Assembly: GCA_943737045.1 (NCBI GenBank)
Contig: CALSFV010000205.1
Span: forward strand, 698,001-762,000
Direction of reading: 5' to 3'
From: Parapristionchus giblindavisi
Lineage: Eukaryota; Nematoda; Chromadorea; Rhabditida; Diplogasteridae
DNA: 64,000 bases
Part shown: piece after piece, positions 1 to 12,063 of the stretch
How the letters are laid out: every line of letters begins with the position of its first letter
How positions within the stretch are numbered: position 1 is the first letter of the stretch
Translations under genes and position numbers: made by a program
The notes under the pieces: generated by a model
Seen by the model: the letters and a program-made list of their open reading frames with translations, nothing else
What the model was told of the DNA's origin: nothing
Databases searched by the model: none

Positions 1-404
1 AAATATAAGCGTTTATGAATCGATATTCAGCTGTGCTGATAAGCGTGGATGAGCGAGGATCACGTATGAACCTTTCTAAATGTAACTATATTCATTTATA
101 TTGATATTTATATCAATCACTGTCATATTTTTGACAAATTCTGCACATAAAAATTATTTGGGCGATTTTATTTGGGCTTTTAATTGCAATATTATTATCA
201 TAAGAAGCGCTTACTTCCTTCTCGCTCTTCTTCTACAACTCTCCTTCTTTCACCTCTCATGATAATCAATCGATTGTACGCAATCATTATAAATCTTTAC
301 GTATGCAGCCCTTCTGTCGTATACTCCCATCTCCCACGCTTCTTCGCATTAGTCCTTTTGAAGTTGATCTTTGATCTTTACGTCATCGTTCATAATCCCA
401 TCTA
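1..404. other. No gene seen
   Basis: AT-rich sequence with a CT-rich stretch around 215-330. No exon chain, transposon terminus or RNA gene can be supported here. The right edge is the TA target of the mariner insertion that begins at 405. Confidence 0.5.
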
Positions 405-1671
405 TTAGGTTGTCTCATAAGTCCCTGACTTTTTTGTGTCATGATTTTGAAGCGCTCTCTTTTTTAGCTATGAACATACAGGGTTGTCTGGCCAAGCGCT
501 ACTGATAGCACATTATCTCATCTGTGTAAGCATACTGTTGTCATCATCAACTGTTTTCAAATGGACAAATTTCGGAAAATTTTGTAAAATTTAATTTTAT
601 GGAAAAATCGTGATAATTTTTATTTTGCTATCTTCCTTTAAGAAGAAGCTCTATGAAGTCATGCTGCGAGGCATGCATAGCATAAACACTCCTTGTTGTG
701 GAACAGTGAAGTCCCGGTTCCATCGCTTCCATTATAGAGACTACACTGTCGTTCAATGTTGCCAATCTCTACATTGCATGGTGATAGATTTTGAAACACA
801 GCACGAAGAAGCTGAATTGGATCCCCATCGCACCAGTGAGGTTTTGTCAACCTTGGTCGGTGTTCACCTCTCAGCTATAGTGAATGGGCTTGCGGATGTC
901 GAAAGTGTACAAAAATTTAAAATAAATGATCCATACCGTTTTCCTCAATTGACAACAATTTGAGGGTTGGTATGACAATCTTTCTTTTTACCTCCCGTCG
1001 CAACCAGGCATGACCCAATCAAACAATCACAGGAGATGATAGAAGGGTCCTCTGTGATAACAGCAGTGAAGAGTCTATGTTGATTGGTAAGACTGAACTG
1101 ACAGGAAAAATGCTCAAACTTGATATTTGAAGCAAAAGTTGAAGAGTGAAATTGTGCTCGTTAGCTAAACGGGTGATAGGCTTGTGCCTTATCACCGATA
1201 TATCTACTACTATCGCCACCCCTCATACTCTCTAACTACGGCAGCAGAGGTTTCTTGCTTTGTTGAGTAGCGAGAAAAATGCCAAAAACCACTTTCAGGA
1301 CTAAAGTGATTTACTGCATAGAGATATATCGATTAATGCTAAATTAGCGGTGCATGGCTGTGCTGTCCTACCCCACCCTACTTATACTAAAGACTACGCC
1401 TTGCGCTATGAACACCTCGTTTCCACCCTCCATCGATTCCTTAAAGAATACCAATGAGAAAAAAGAGTTAATGTCAAGAGGGCCTTCACTGGATTTTTTG
1501 CCTCCCAGTTCCAAGAGTTCTGGATACCTGGGATCCATAGGCTGATAAGATGTTGGCAAGATACCACCGATGTGCAAGGACGATACTTTAGATCGCTGGC
1601 TACATTCATTTCTTAGAACAAAGAAATCGAAAAATGTGACAAAAAAGTCAGGAACTTATGAGACAACCTAA
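405..1671 (+). mobile_element. Decayed mariner element (copy A)
   Basis: The ends are inverted repeats (TTAGGTTGTCTCATAAGT at the left, its complement at the right) flanked by TA on both sides, the target duplication of the Tc1/mariner superfamily. The 1267-bp length fits a full-length mariner (about 1.3 kb). Inside are broken pieces of transposase: a helix-turn-helix-like segment with WRFHRFHYRDYT-like character near 700-760, and a piece resembling the catalytic VLPHPTYS motif near 1360-1385. The reading frame is interrupted many times, so no functional transposase is predicted. Superfamily assignment is firm; the subfamily is not resolved. Confidence 0.85.
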
Positions 1672-1689
1672 TAATTAGTTCAAACTCTT

Positions 1690-1850
1690 AATTTCTGTCG
1701 GTTATCATCTAGTGGGTTCTGATGCGTTCAGTGCTCATCCGGTGGGATCTAATCATGTAGGTTCACATTGAGTGGGTTCTCATACGCTCAGTTCTCATCC
1801 GGTAGCTTCCGGATATCATCCAATCGGATCTTATGCAACGGTTATCATTC
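1690..1850 (+). repeat. Degenerate direct repeat
   Basis: Words such as GTGGGTTCTCAT, GTGGGATCTAAT and TTCTCATCCGGT recur with irregular spacing, suggesting an old decayed minisatellite. A related word (GACTGGATGAGAAC) occurs near 28165. No coding signal. Confidence 0.45.
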
Positions 1851-2029
1851 GACCTACTGCCATTCTTTCTTTATTGTTATGGCAAGTCAAAATGAAAAGC
1901 AAGAAGTATTACTAGCAATAAATAAAGATAATACATAAATAAAAATTTATGTATTCTCCAATGATCATTTGTATTAAGTTGATGTGAAGTTTTCTTTGAA
2001 AATTAAGTACGAATATATTTACCTGCCAA

Positions 2030-2172
2030 AGAAAGTACAAGTGCAGGCACAACTTAGAGGTATGGGGGAAATACGGTGGGAGGGGAAGAGCAGTCCAGCC
2101 ATAGCTCACCAGTTCAGCCTGGGTCAATCTTGCTGTGTGTGTTGTCGTGCGTTTTCATTCATGGCGAGCTAA
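2030..2172 (-). pseudogene. Mariner transposase fragment
   Basis: On the minus strand a short stretch reads as the part of a mariner transposase around the second catalytic aspartate: a degraded NARQHT, then a TQAELVSYGW..LPLPPY segment that corresponds to the family pattern T.AEL..YGW.VLPHPPYSPDL. The rest of the element is missing and no terminal repeats are visible. It lies just downstream (in gene sense) of the TRIM-like gene ending at 2302. Confidence 0.65.
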
Positions 2173-2301
2173 TTTGAAATTCTCCTCCGCTTCGACCTAA
2201 TGCCGTTCAGATATAGGAAAAAAAATAAAATATACAATACAAGTATAAAGGGCAATAATGAACGCATTAATGAGTAGAAATAATTGTGACCAATCGGATA
2301 A

Positions 2302-5208
2302 TTAGAATGTGGATAATTGTTCCTGAATAAATATTAGTAATGCAAATTCATTTTCTAAATGAGCTTGCAATGATCAGCAAAATAAAATAAACTCACACTA
2401 GTCAATCTAATAGCTGTATCAATCGAATCAATGATAATATTAGCAGATTGAATGAATGTATCACTCAATTCATCAACTGCCGATTTCAGTTCGTTAGCTT
2501 CCTAAATCATATATTTAAAATAAACATTTTATATTTAAAATAAACATGTTGATACATACTTCCAGGGTGAAAATAGAATCTGCAGCAGTGGAAACTTGTT
2601 CACGAAGTTGCACATTCGACATTTTCTGAACCGTGCACAATTGTAAAAGGTAAAGGTAAAGGTACAATCATCGATTCCCGGTCGTTTCACCGCACAATGT
2701 AATATTAATCATTATAATAAAAAAATTACCTTTATGAGATCCATTTGTAAATCAATAAATTGTTTACACTTCGATATTATTTCGTCCTTTTTCGATTCTA
2801 TTTCTTCTTTCTTCATTCTAACATATTCTTGAGATTTATTACGGAGCTGCGTAAACACAATTTTTATACAAATTGCGTCACCCGCTTATCAAAAATTGTT
2901 TTTGCTGATATTGAAGGCAAATAGCTTTCTTATATTACCCCTTGCCCTTTTTCAAGTTGTACCTTTAAATTATATTTAACAGTAGAATGACCAAGATGAG
3001 GTTCTTCATAAGAGCAACTGCCACAAATAGGTTTATCGTACTGAATAATTGACTCGCGTTATAAGTGGGAATAAAATGAATGTTACACTTTCTTACCTCT
3101 ATACAATTGATCTCAGTACAAATCCTAATTTGAGAAGTTGGAACATTCTGGAAATTTCAAAATGTCGAATGAAAATAGATTGATTTTAAGGAAAGAAATG
3201 TATCATATCTATAAGTTACGCACCTCTTTACAATGGAAGCATTCAACAAACTTTCTATTAGATTCATTGATATTACTATTCTGTTCAGCAAATTCTGTAA
3301 TCAAACGTTTCAAGATGTTCCATTTTTGAAGTTTAAAACTCACTATGAGCAAGACGGCTTACGGCGAAAAATTGCCCATCAACAATTGTATTTATTCTTC
3401 GGCAATTTGGGCAAGGGTAGCTGTAATCAACATTGTTTAAATTTAGAATTTCATTCATAAAACATACCAATCATCTTTTTTAACCGCTTCAATGCATTTT
3501 TTGCAGAATGTATGACCACAATGAAGAGTGTGGGGAACTCGAATATGTACATCTTTAAAAAAAAGAAATTTTATTAATATTATTATTATTATTATATAGA
3601 AATGAGAGATAAACTAACCAAACTTTTCCATGCATATTTCACAGCATTGGAAGTCCTCGATATGCTGAGAATTCTCTGTTTTATTTATGCCGCTAGCTTT
3701 TATCTTTAAGGAAGTTAAAAGGACATAGAGGAAGTATATGATAGACTTACCATATATTTATCTAGTAGGCGAATGGAATAAATGTGAGTTGAATATACAC
3801 TTTTTTCTGTATTTGCATTAAAAGTCTTACTGTGGATCTGCACGTTCAAAACGCCATTCGTGTCAATTCCAACAATAGTCGGGAAAAATTCGGATCTGAA
3901 TAATCATATCTGATTCTACATCATTAGAATAACTTCGAAATACTTCGGCGTTTTACATTTTACAGTTTCATACGATAGATCATGTATATTCACTACTACA
4001 AGTTCCCCATCGCAAGACATATAAAAGATCCATTGATTGAATATCACTGAATTTGAATGAACCTGTAGAAATTCTAATATAAATAGATCAACAGTTAAAC
4101 CCCACCCTTGGCAATCCCTTCCTCTCCATAGACACATCTGAGTTAGATTGATAGCGACGTATGGAAGCGTCATTATAACCGTGATTATTTACTATACCAA
4201 AAAAAAAGTTCCTTGAAATACATATCTTTAATATTATTTTCGAATCACTTGTATCAAACGCAATAAATATAACTTACTGATATAAATGAATTAAATCAAA
4301 TTGCTTTAGATCTTTGGAAGAAAACTCAATTCCTATATTCGATCGATAATCTTTATCGAATGAAAAAGCAAATGATACATTGGGATGTTCAACTCTTTCA
4401 AGAAGATAATTCGAATATGGATATTGGAAAAAAGATACATTTTTCCCACTCTGTAAATGTATTTGTTGTGGTTTCGAAAATAACTTTATACTAACAGTTT
4501 CCATCTTTACTTGGGTAGAGTCCGTGATCACGATCCTTTCGTTCAATAGTTCAGCTTTTTTGATTATACCGCCCTGTAGTTTAATTAATTTAAAATTAGA
4601 AAATGCATTTCAATAAAACGCACGTTTCGGAAGAAGTAAAGATCACCAATGATTCCGAATCTTCCGGAGGACTCGGCGGATGAATCAAATTCTTTTTCAG
4701 TACGCTTCGTTCTAAAACATAAAATATGAAGAAAAAAACGAAGGGATAGACAAAAAATAGATTGTGTTAGGATATTTTTAAGAAAACTACGATAACTCTA
4801 AAGCATTAGCGCTGCAGGTCACGTATATGAGTTACGGATTTTGCAATTTCTTTAATTATAAAATACCTTTATTGCTAGTAGAAATATTTGAAAAACGATA
4901 ACGCACCCTATGATCCATGTGATGACTTCTTTATCATTATCCACATACGAATGGTGAACAAACTCATCTAAATTGATGATGATTATAATAACAACAGCAT
5001 AGAAAGATTACTCATACCGTTAGAGACTGGAAAGAAATATCCTCTTCGGTCTACCGAGTATTCATCACGCTTTACAAATTCCATGAGGCGGCTGAAATCA
5101 AAGGAGAAAAAATTTTAAAAAATTTAATAAAGAAAATGAAAAATAAGCGCAAAATTTAGAAGAATAAAAGAACAGACTATACTAATCATCGTGATGAATA
5201 TTACTCAT
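2302..5208 (-). CDS. RING/B-box/coiled-coil (TRIM-like) E3 ubiquitin ligase
   Basis: Eighteen exons, 1626 nt, about 541 aa: 5208-5183, 5091-5018, 4967-4907, 4711-4624, 4573-4278, 4137-4101, 4062-3920, 3895-3751, 3703-3619, 3552-3468, 3420-3344, 3294-3224, 3147-3097, 3040-2963, 2846-2730, 2625-2560, 2501-2397, 2322-2302. Introns are 40-60 bp apart from a few longer ones, with GT and TTTCAG/TTTTAG ends; phases agree throughout. Only the exon 6 end (4101) is weak. Residues 1-290 form a beta-rich region, possibly propeller-like. RING cysteines CEIC begin near 311, followed by HTLHCGHTFCKKC and CPNC to about 355. A B-box-like C/H cluster (VECFHC to EPHLGHS) spans about 392-430. A charged coiled coil covers about 440-534. 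Known RING/B-box proteins are mostly E3 ligases; substrate unknown. A decayed copy is at 14329-14970. Confidence 0.85.
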
Positions 5209-5757
5209 AATGTTGATATTATTTGTTTTTTATTCATAACCCAAATGGATTTTACATATGAATACTAATTCTGTCCAAAATCAAGTTACATTACAAAGCA
5301 ATTTGCTTTCTGGTTTAATAGTATATGAGATATTGCAAAACTGGAGACATAATGTATTTAATGAATTGATATTATGGTAGTCAAAATACGATCTCTAGAA
5401 TTTTGTCGTATCATAAATAAAATAAAGTAAGAAATAGAAAAATAGAGCGGAATAATGTTGGAGAAACAATGAGGGAAGGAGAGTATCGCATTAACATTAT
5501 GAATGAACAAATGAATATGATAGCAATGAATGAATGAATGAATGGATTATGAGAACATTATGAATTGTATGGCGTCCTGCCAGAGGTTTAATATCATAGT
5601 ATGAGCTAGCTAGGTCACGGAGAACGAGATGGAGAGAGATTGAGAAGACATAGAGGGAGAGCGAGAGGAGATGGAGGGATATGGAGAGGTAGATGAGATG
5701 GTCCATCAATCATTGGGTGTATTCTAGACCTTAATAGTCTTTCAGCTTATATTATGA
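5209..5757. other. 5' flank of TRIM-like gene, no gene seen
   Basis: Presumed promoter side of the minus-strand gene that starts at 5208. It holds an AT-rich block, a short GAATGAATGAAT tract near 5526-5543 and a GAGA-rich stretch at 5625-5700. No core promoter element can be assigned with confidence. Confidence 0.4.
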
Positions 5758-6597
5758 CTAGTTTCTTTCTGTGATAGAAATTCCATAACGAATGAAAGTA
5801 AACGATTTCAAATTGGTATATGAAGTGATATATGGAGACAGTAGATTGTCAAGATGCATGGAAATGGAATTGGAACGTATGCTGGCGAAAGTTATCGATT
5901 CTTCAGCTCGCTGCGGTCTTGAAGTCAACGATAGGAAGTCACACATTCTATCATCATGTTCGTCTACTCGTCAACCAATTATTGTGGATGGAAAAAGCTT
6001 CTCATTTGTGGACTCAGCAAAGTACTTGGGAGGTACAATCTCGTTTCCTCTCTCTCATGCTAAGGAGATCGATCACAGAATACCATGTGGATGGATGGCC
6101 TGGTCCAAGCTCTCTTCTCTTCTGGCTAGCCGATTCCTTCCCATGACGAACAAGAGACGACTCTTCGAGGCGTGTATCACTTCAACCGTTTTGTTCGGAT
6201 GCGAGACATGGACGCTGAGAGAAAGTGAGAAGGAAAGACTGCGTATAGCACAAAGAAAGATGGAGAGAAGAATGATCGGAATAACGAGACTTGATAGATG
6301 GACGAATGAAAGAGTAAGAAAGAAGACTGGTGTTCAGGATTGGGAGAAGGAAGCGAAGAGAAGAAAATGCAGATGGGCAATGAAATTGAGGAATATGGAA
6401 GAACAAAGATGGCAAGGAAGTTGACTACATGGATACCTTACAACCATATTAAAAGGAGACAGCCTGGACAACCTCCTCTACGTTGGCGAGATGAAGTGAG
6501 AAGAGTCATAGGATCGTTTTGGTGGTCTATACCAATGGATGACGCTAATCGCGTCATTAAGTCTGTCTGATATGATAAATGAATTTGAATTTGAATG
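5758..6597 (+). pseudogene. 5'-truncated RTE-clade retrotransposon remnant
   Basis: The reading frame at 5792-6424 and its continuation in another frame at about 6400-6570 encode the C-terminal part of an RTE-type non-LTR reverse transcriptase: a VNDRKSH segment after the catalytic region, YLGGTIS, the CETWTL motif preceded by TSTVLFG, RRMIGITRLDRWTNE, then GQPPLRWRDEV before the stop. These are hallmark segments of the thumb and C-terminus of RTE polymerases. The endonuclease and catalytic palm are absent. One frameshift separates the two frames. The 3' end runs into short TGAATTTGAATT repeats, typical of RTE tails. It is a dead-on-arrival copy. Confidence 0.85.
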
Positions 6598-7406
6598 CGT
6601 CTGTATTACTTTCACATCTTCTCATAGTAGATATTTGAGAACATCATATCGTCAGCCTATTCTCCAGTATATTACAGGACAATCTTGTCAATTAGCCGAC
6701 AATGGCGATTAGATAAAAGCAACACGCAGCTTTCATTAGTGATCTACCAGCATTCAAATGTAGTATTTTGGCCGTCATTCAGCCAAATGCCTACTTAAAT
6801 CGGCTCCCATGGACTTAAATGAAAGCTATTGACGAGCTCTACCGATTGAGCCCAATACAAAATAGGTCCCGGAACTGTGGAACAAAATCAATTCCTTATG
6901 GAACACAAAATCAAGAAGTTGGATTATCACATTTTTATCTGAAAGTACTCGAGAAAGTACACATTTCATCTGTCGATCACTTTTTTTTACTAACTCTCAT
7001 GTGTGGGGGGGGGGGGGTTCAATGGCGAACTTAGACGTGAGCTCGAGATATTTCCCAAGTTGTCACATTCAGGCAAATGGCATCCCAAAAACTAGCGATT
7101 TTCCCATGTATATGTAGGCTAGCATTTGCCAGAATACCTGAAAATCGTTCGCAAACTATCCCTACTCCGACAAATTTAATCTCTGTGTATATACGTAATA
7201 TCATGATCGGACTTTGGTATCTCGGTTCTGGAATTTGAAAATAGGTATCTCGGTGTTGGAGCTAGTTAAGTGAAGCCTTTGTTATAATCGTTTGGTTTAT
7301 CTTGTGTTGCATGCTATGGCTGCCCCTCTATGGCTGCCCCTAGATAAAAGGCATCGAAATGTGTTTTTGTAACCAAACAAATGAATTAATCGCTCTTTAA
7401 TTATAT
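6598..7406. other. Intergenic, no gene seen
   Basis: No convincing exon. A run of about 13 G lies near 7006-7018. The phrase ATATCATGATCGG with a following TATCTCGGTGTTGGA (7199-7262) recurs near 37220-37255, so part of this stretch is an unclassified dispersed repeat. Confidence 0.4.
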
Positions 7407-7992
7407 GAGAGGAATCGCGAGAAAATCGACCGTTTCGGAGGGTCCGCGGACATAGAAAATTCGACCCCCTGAAAAATTCAGAATAAGTACTTTGAACGAT
7501 GCTCTATCGAACTGCGTTTTCCGAATTTGCATATCTGCCGCCGTACCAATTCCCTCGAAAAAAGCGGTCGAGATAGAGAGGTGGACCCCATTTTCTCTTA
7601 GGAATCGGCCCAAGAAAGGGGGGTGATCTCCCCTCCAATTCCTATAGAACGGAGTGAAAAATGGAGTCGAGGTTAGAGAGGGAAGGATAGGAAGAGAGCA
7701 GACACGAGAGAGATAACTCGAAAAAAGGAAGCGGTCCATGACCGCCTCCTTTTTTCATTTCTCTGCGCTCTCTCCAATCACATGATCTTTCTTCTCTCTA
7801 ACCTACCTTTTTCGAGGAACACCGCATGGAGTAGAAAAGTATAAGAATTTTTAAATGTGACACGAGGTGTGACACACCGAAGTTTACTGTAATATTTTTA
7901 GTTCAAATGTTCTGCGCTCGAGTTTGTTTGTTTTGTAACCTCATTAATTTTGATAGCTTAGAAAGTTGTGTTGTTAATTGGTACTACTAGCG

Positions 7993-9501
7993 ATGTCCGG
8001 ACGGATCATCTCTTCAGTAAGAATGTATTTTCAATCGATATGTCGTATAATGATTGCGTTTAGATTACAAAAGATCGATCTTCATTTCTAATGCGGTTGA
8101 TTTATGAAGAAGAAGATCTACTTGTTCGGTTCAACAGAACTCGCGACGCTGCTGGTAATAGAAAGAGAATGGATATATGGTCTTCAATTGCTCGCAAGTT
8201 TAATGAGTGAGTTTTTTTTCGTAAGATCTTCATTAAACATACTCTTTTAGGAAATTTTTTGGTAACAATTTGGAATTATACAAGTCCGTTCAATACCTCA
8301 AGGATCATTTCGAGAAGAAAAAATCCGCTGCTAAAAAGGAGTTGAAAGATCTATATGAGTTAGTTATAAAAATATGAACAATTGTTGCTAAAAACATATA
8401 AGGTATCGTCGAGGAACAGGTGGAGGAGCTACAAAGGAGCAAGAGCTCATTGCGGCCAAAACCGAGGAGAAGCTAAAGAGTGGTAAATCTTCATATCATT
8501 CATTCATTTCATGTTTCTTAGCAATCAATCAATTTAGACGAAGGATTTATTCTACTCGCTAAAGATATTAAAAAAGGAAACTCCTTGGACGGTGTTGGTT
8601 GTGATACGCTGGAGAGTGGAATTACTGAGGTTGTTTATAACTTAATATATATTATTCCGTTATCATATTGCTTTATTTTAGAATGATGTAGATATTGACA
8701 ATAACAATATCATCAATAATGATTCCATAGAAGTGGAGATAGTAGATGATGAAGTTGAAGTCATTCAATCTAAGAAGATGAAGAAGAAAGATAAAGTATT
8801 ACCTTACTTTAATTATATAAAACACTAATTTATGTTATAGCACCGCAGAAGAAGTACTAACGTTACTTCTAGATCAGTAAATGAAGCAAGAGTACGTTTG
8901 ATGAATTGAATTTTTCTGGCATATTCATCGTTTTTAAAGGATAAATCTTACGCTATGTGGTCGGAGATAGCTCAGGAGCAGATGAAGGCTAATGCACGAA
9001 GGCTTGGTTTCAAGGTAATCATAATTGTTTTTCCCTTTAAACACTTTGTCTAGACAAACTGAGAATATTGAATTGTTATAGAAGCAAGTTTCTCGAAGTT
9101 GTCCATGTTCATCGACTCGTCATGAAGTTGATTCAGATAAGGTATATACGAAGATATATAAATAAATGTATATATCATCTACGTTATGTTGTATCTTTAT
9201 AATAGGATGAAGACATTGATTTCTTACCTTTGAAAAAGAAGAGAATTGATGCAGAAAAGGAGTTACTGGAACTAAAAAAACGAAAGGAAGAGGTAGAACA
9301 TTACTTAATTTGCCTCACAAATTTTAATTATAGGTCAAGATACAATTCTATGAAAATCAGTCGAGACTACTACTAGCTAATACTGAACTTGTAGCACAGG
9401 TAATTCGTAATAATTCAATTTCTTTGTAATTGTAGATGTTTCAGGTTGCGCAGAATCTTCAATTCTCAAGGAATATGAGTAATTGTGTTCAACCTTCCTA
9501 A
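7993..9501 (+). CDS. Myb/SANT-like DNA-binding domain protein
   Basis: Twelve exons give 957 nt, 318 aa, with no stop or phase conflict: 7993-8016, 8064-8206, 8251-8358, 8403-8482, 8538-8629, 8682-8795, 8841-8891, 8940-9014, 9082-9141, 9206-9292, 9334-9399, 9445-9501. Introns are 40-67 bp with GT and TTTAG/ATAG/TTCAG ends. Residues about 9-85 resemble the Myb/SANT-like (zeste/Myb_DNA-bind_5) fold: an acidic first helix, DIWSSIARKFNEKFF, then KSVQYLKDHFEKKK. An acidic middle with a lysine cluster (KKMKKKDKHRR) could act in nuclear import. The C-terminus (about 245-305) is a charged heptad-like helix typical of dimerising regions. It sits inside 12-bp terminal repeats, so it is probably the accessory DNA-binding protein of a transposon rather than a host factor; domestication cannot be excluded. 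Confidence 0.8.
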
Positions 9502-9775
9502 GGTATCACAACATACTTTAATACTAAGTACTATTTATTATACTTAATAGGAACAAATACTTATAATCTTATAGTTAATAGATAGATATTGATGTATGTA
9601 TACATTACAGCGGTATAGTACATTAAAGTTGAATAGTTATGGATTGGCGTGCGTCTGCACTCAATGGAGGGATACGGTAGTCTCTAATTACTCTGCCTCT
9701 CTGTTTCTGACCACCGTGACCCCAATCCATACCGTAATTCCAAAGTACGCAACAAGCAAGAACTATGCAAGCAAG

Positions 9776-10640
9776 AGATAGTCTATTCATACCCTATTCA
9801 TGTGTTATGATATGAATTCTCATTGATTCGTTTCACTGATCATCTAAATTTTCAGATTCATCGTATCTCGGACGGAGGGATGGTCTACTCTGATTCACAG
9901 AGGAATCAAGGACCCCATTGGTGAGATAGTCTATTCATACCCTATTCATGTGTTATGATATGAATTCTCATTGATTCGTTTCACTGATCATCTAAATTTT
10001 CAGATTCATCGTATCTCGGACGGAGGGATGGTCTACTCTGATTCACAGAGGAATCAAGGACCCCATTGGTGAGATAGTCTATTCATACCCTATTCATGTG
10101 TTATGATATGAATTCTCATTGATTCGTTTCACTGATCATCTAAATTTTCAGATTCATCGTATCTCGGACGGAGGGATGGTCTACTCTGATTCACAGAGGA
10201 ATCAAGGACCCCATTGGTGAGATAGTCTATTCATACCCTATTCATGTGTTATGATATGAATTCGCGTTGATTCATTTCACTGATCATCTACATTTTCAGA
10301 TTCATCGTATCTCGGACGGAGGGATGGTCTACTCTGATTCACAGAGGAATCAAGGACCCCATTGGTGAGATAGTCTATTCATACCCTATTCATGTGTTAT
10401 GATATGAATTCGCCTTGATTCGTTTCAATGATCATCTACATTTTCAGATTCATCGTATCTCGGACGGAGGGATGGTCTACTCTGATTCACAGAGGAATCA
10501 AGGACCCCATTGGTGAGATAGTCTATTCATACCCTATTCATGTGTTATGATATGAATTCGCCTTGATTCATTTCAATGATCATCTACATTTTCAGATTCA
10601 TCGTATCTCGGACGGAGGGATGTTCTACGCTGCCTCAGAG
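9776..10640 (+). repeat. 148-bp tandem array with exon-like units
   Basis: Five near-identical units plus a diverged last one; the GGTGAGATAG junction recurs at 9921, 10069, 10217, 10365 and 10513, exactly 148 bp apart. Each unit contains an 83-bp AT-rich part ending ATTTTCAG, then a 65-bp GC-richer part, then GTGAG. That is the form of a short intron plus exon with proper acceptor and donor. Because 65 is not a multiple of three, successive units would shift frame. It lies downstream of the Myb/SANT gene within the same element. No protein homology is recognised. Confidence 0.85.
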
Positions 10641-10941
10641 GAATGAAGGAAAGAATAGGAACATATTTATGATTGGAAACCAATCTATCCCATTAACTAT
10701 GATTATCCATAGTATCGTACATAATTTCAAATTCCATTTGTATTGTTTTCGTGGTTTCATGTTTGTTTTTTGTTTATTTATATTTACTTTCCCATCCTTA
10801 TGTTCTTTTTCACTCATTTTCCTTACTTTGTCCAAGTTTTTTCACTTTCATCTGAAATCGTCGTCGTGGATGATCGTCACCTAATATAACTATATCCTTC
10901 TTATCATACATATTCTACGATGAACATCCGAGCAAAAGTAT

Positions 10942-10944
<3 letters not shown>

Positions 10945-10978
<34 letters not shown>

Positions 10979-10999
10979 TCTCTCTCTCTCTCCCTCTAT
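10945..10999 (+). repeat. (TC)n microsatellite
   Basis: Alternating TC with a few CC interruptions. The minus-strand open frame here (arginine/glutamate alternation) is an artefact of the repeat. Confidence 0.9.
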
Positions 11000-12063
11000 C
11001 TCCCTCTCTCACTCGCACTCTTCTATCTCCATCTCGCTCATTGCGTTGCATCTCTCTTACTTTCCAGCCACTTCCCATTGGTTCCATCTTCCCCTTTGAT
11101 CTACGTAAATAAACGTCTTCCCTTCTCAAATATCGATTGACACAAAAAAGGCAGACTAAAAAAAGGGGTCGACCTATTTGGTACGGCGGCTGCTCTCATT
11201 TTCGAATAGCGGTAGGTCAAAGTTGGCAGGTACGGTTTTTTTGGCTCGAGTGTGCGTCAGAAAAATGATCATAACTCCGTTCAAAATAATGATAGACACT
11301 TTTTCAAAAAAAGCATCGAAAGAGGAGATCTTGCGCAACATTTACCAGTTGATGACGTCATTTTTCGACCATGCGCCGGTGCTGGGCGGTCGGTTTTATG
11401 AAAAAGTGACGTAACTTTCCTAATCGGAAAAAGTGCACTTTTCTTCTATGCGCGTTTTGTTGCACCCATATGTGTCTAAAAATGACCCAAGTTTCAGAGG
11501 ATTTCCGAATTGGAAAAAAAAAGCGTTGATTTTAGTGACGCGACCTCGGCTTATTCCTTTATTTAGTGACGCGACCTCGGCTTATTCCTGTATCAAGAAA
11601 CAGCAAAGGAGCTAAAAATGACTCAAAAAGATCCGAAAAAACATTACGAGCTCAAAATACCCATATATGACAGTTATATGAAATACAAAATCACCAAGTT
11701 CCGAAAAATTTGAAAAAAAAAACCGTATTTTGCTTTTCCACGTGGAAAAAACGTTTCAGTAATGATAATTAATCTTTATAATATTTCTTATAATGTTTTT
11801 GAACATTTATGTTTTTGGAAGTGAAGGCCTACCTGCTCTTAGAGCCGAGATATCCGCCATCGAAATTACACGCGCGCGCCCCAACTCCGCGCGACTGCTC
11901 ATCATCCGCTCTCTCACTCCCACACGCTCTTTCGTGAACAGACAGGGAGAGAAAAAAAGGAGAAGGGAGACTAACATCTGACAACTACACGAAATGGAGA
12001 TGTTAGAAAACTGAGCGAACTACGATAAATAAATAAATAAAATAAGCAAAATCATTCGAGACG

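Larger units (their letters stand above)
7538..11189 (+). mobile_element. Putative PIF/Harbinger-like element carrying a Myb/SANT gene
   Basis: The segment begins CCGCCGTACCAA and ends TTGGTACGGCGG (12-bp perfect inverted repeats) and is flanked by CTG on both sides. The intact right arm of the surrounding foldback shows the uninterrupted sequence with a single CTG, so the insertion and its 3-bp duplication are directly readable. Three-bp duplications and a second gene with a Myb/SANT domain are characteristic of PIF/Harbinger elements (known biology); assignment to that superfamily is inference. Within it lie the Myb/SANT gene (7993-9501), a 148-bp tandem array and a TC tract. I find no DDE nuclease gene, so the copy appears non-autonomous for transposase. 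Confidence 0.7.

Noticed and set aside
9776..10640. CRISPR array
   Set aside because: Units are 148 bp, contiguous and lack unique spacers; the genome is eukaryotic.
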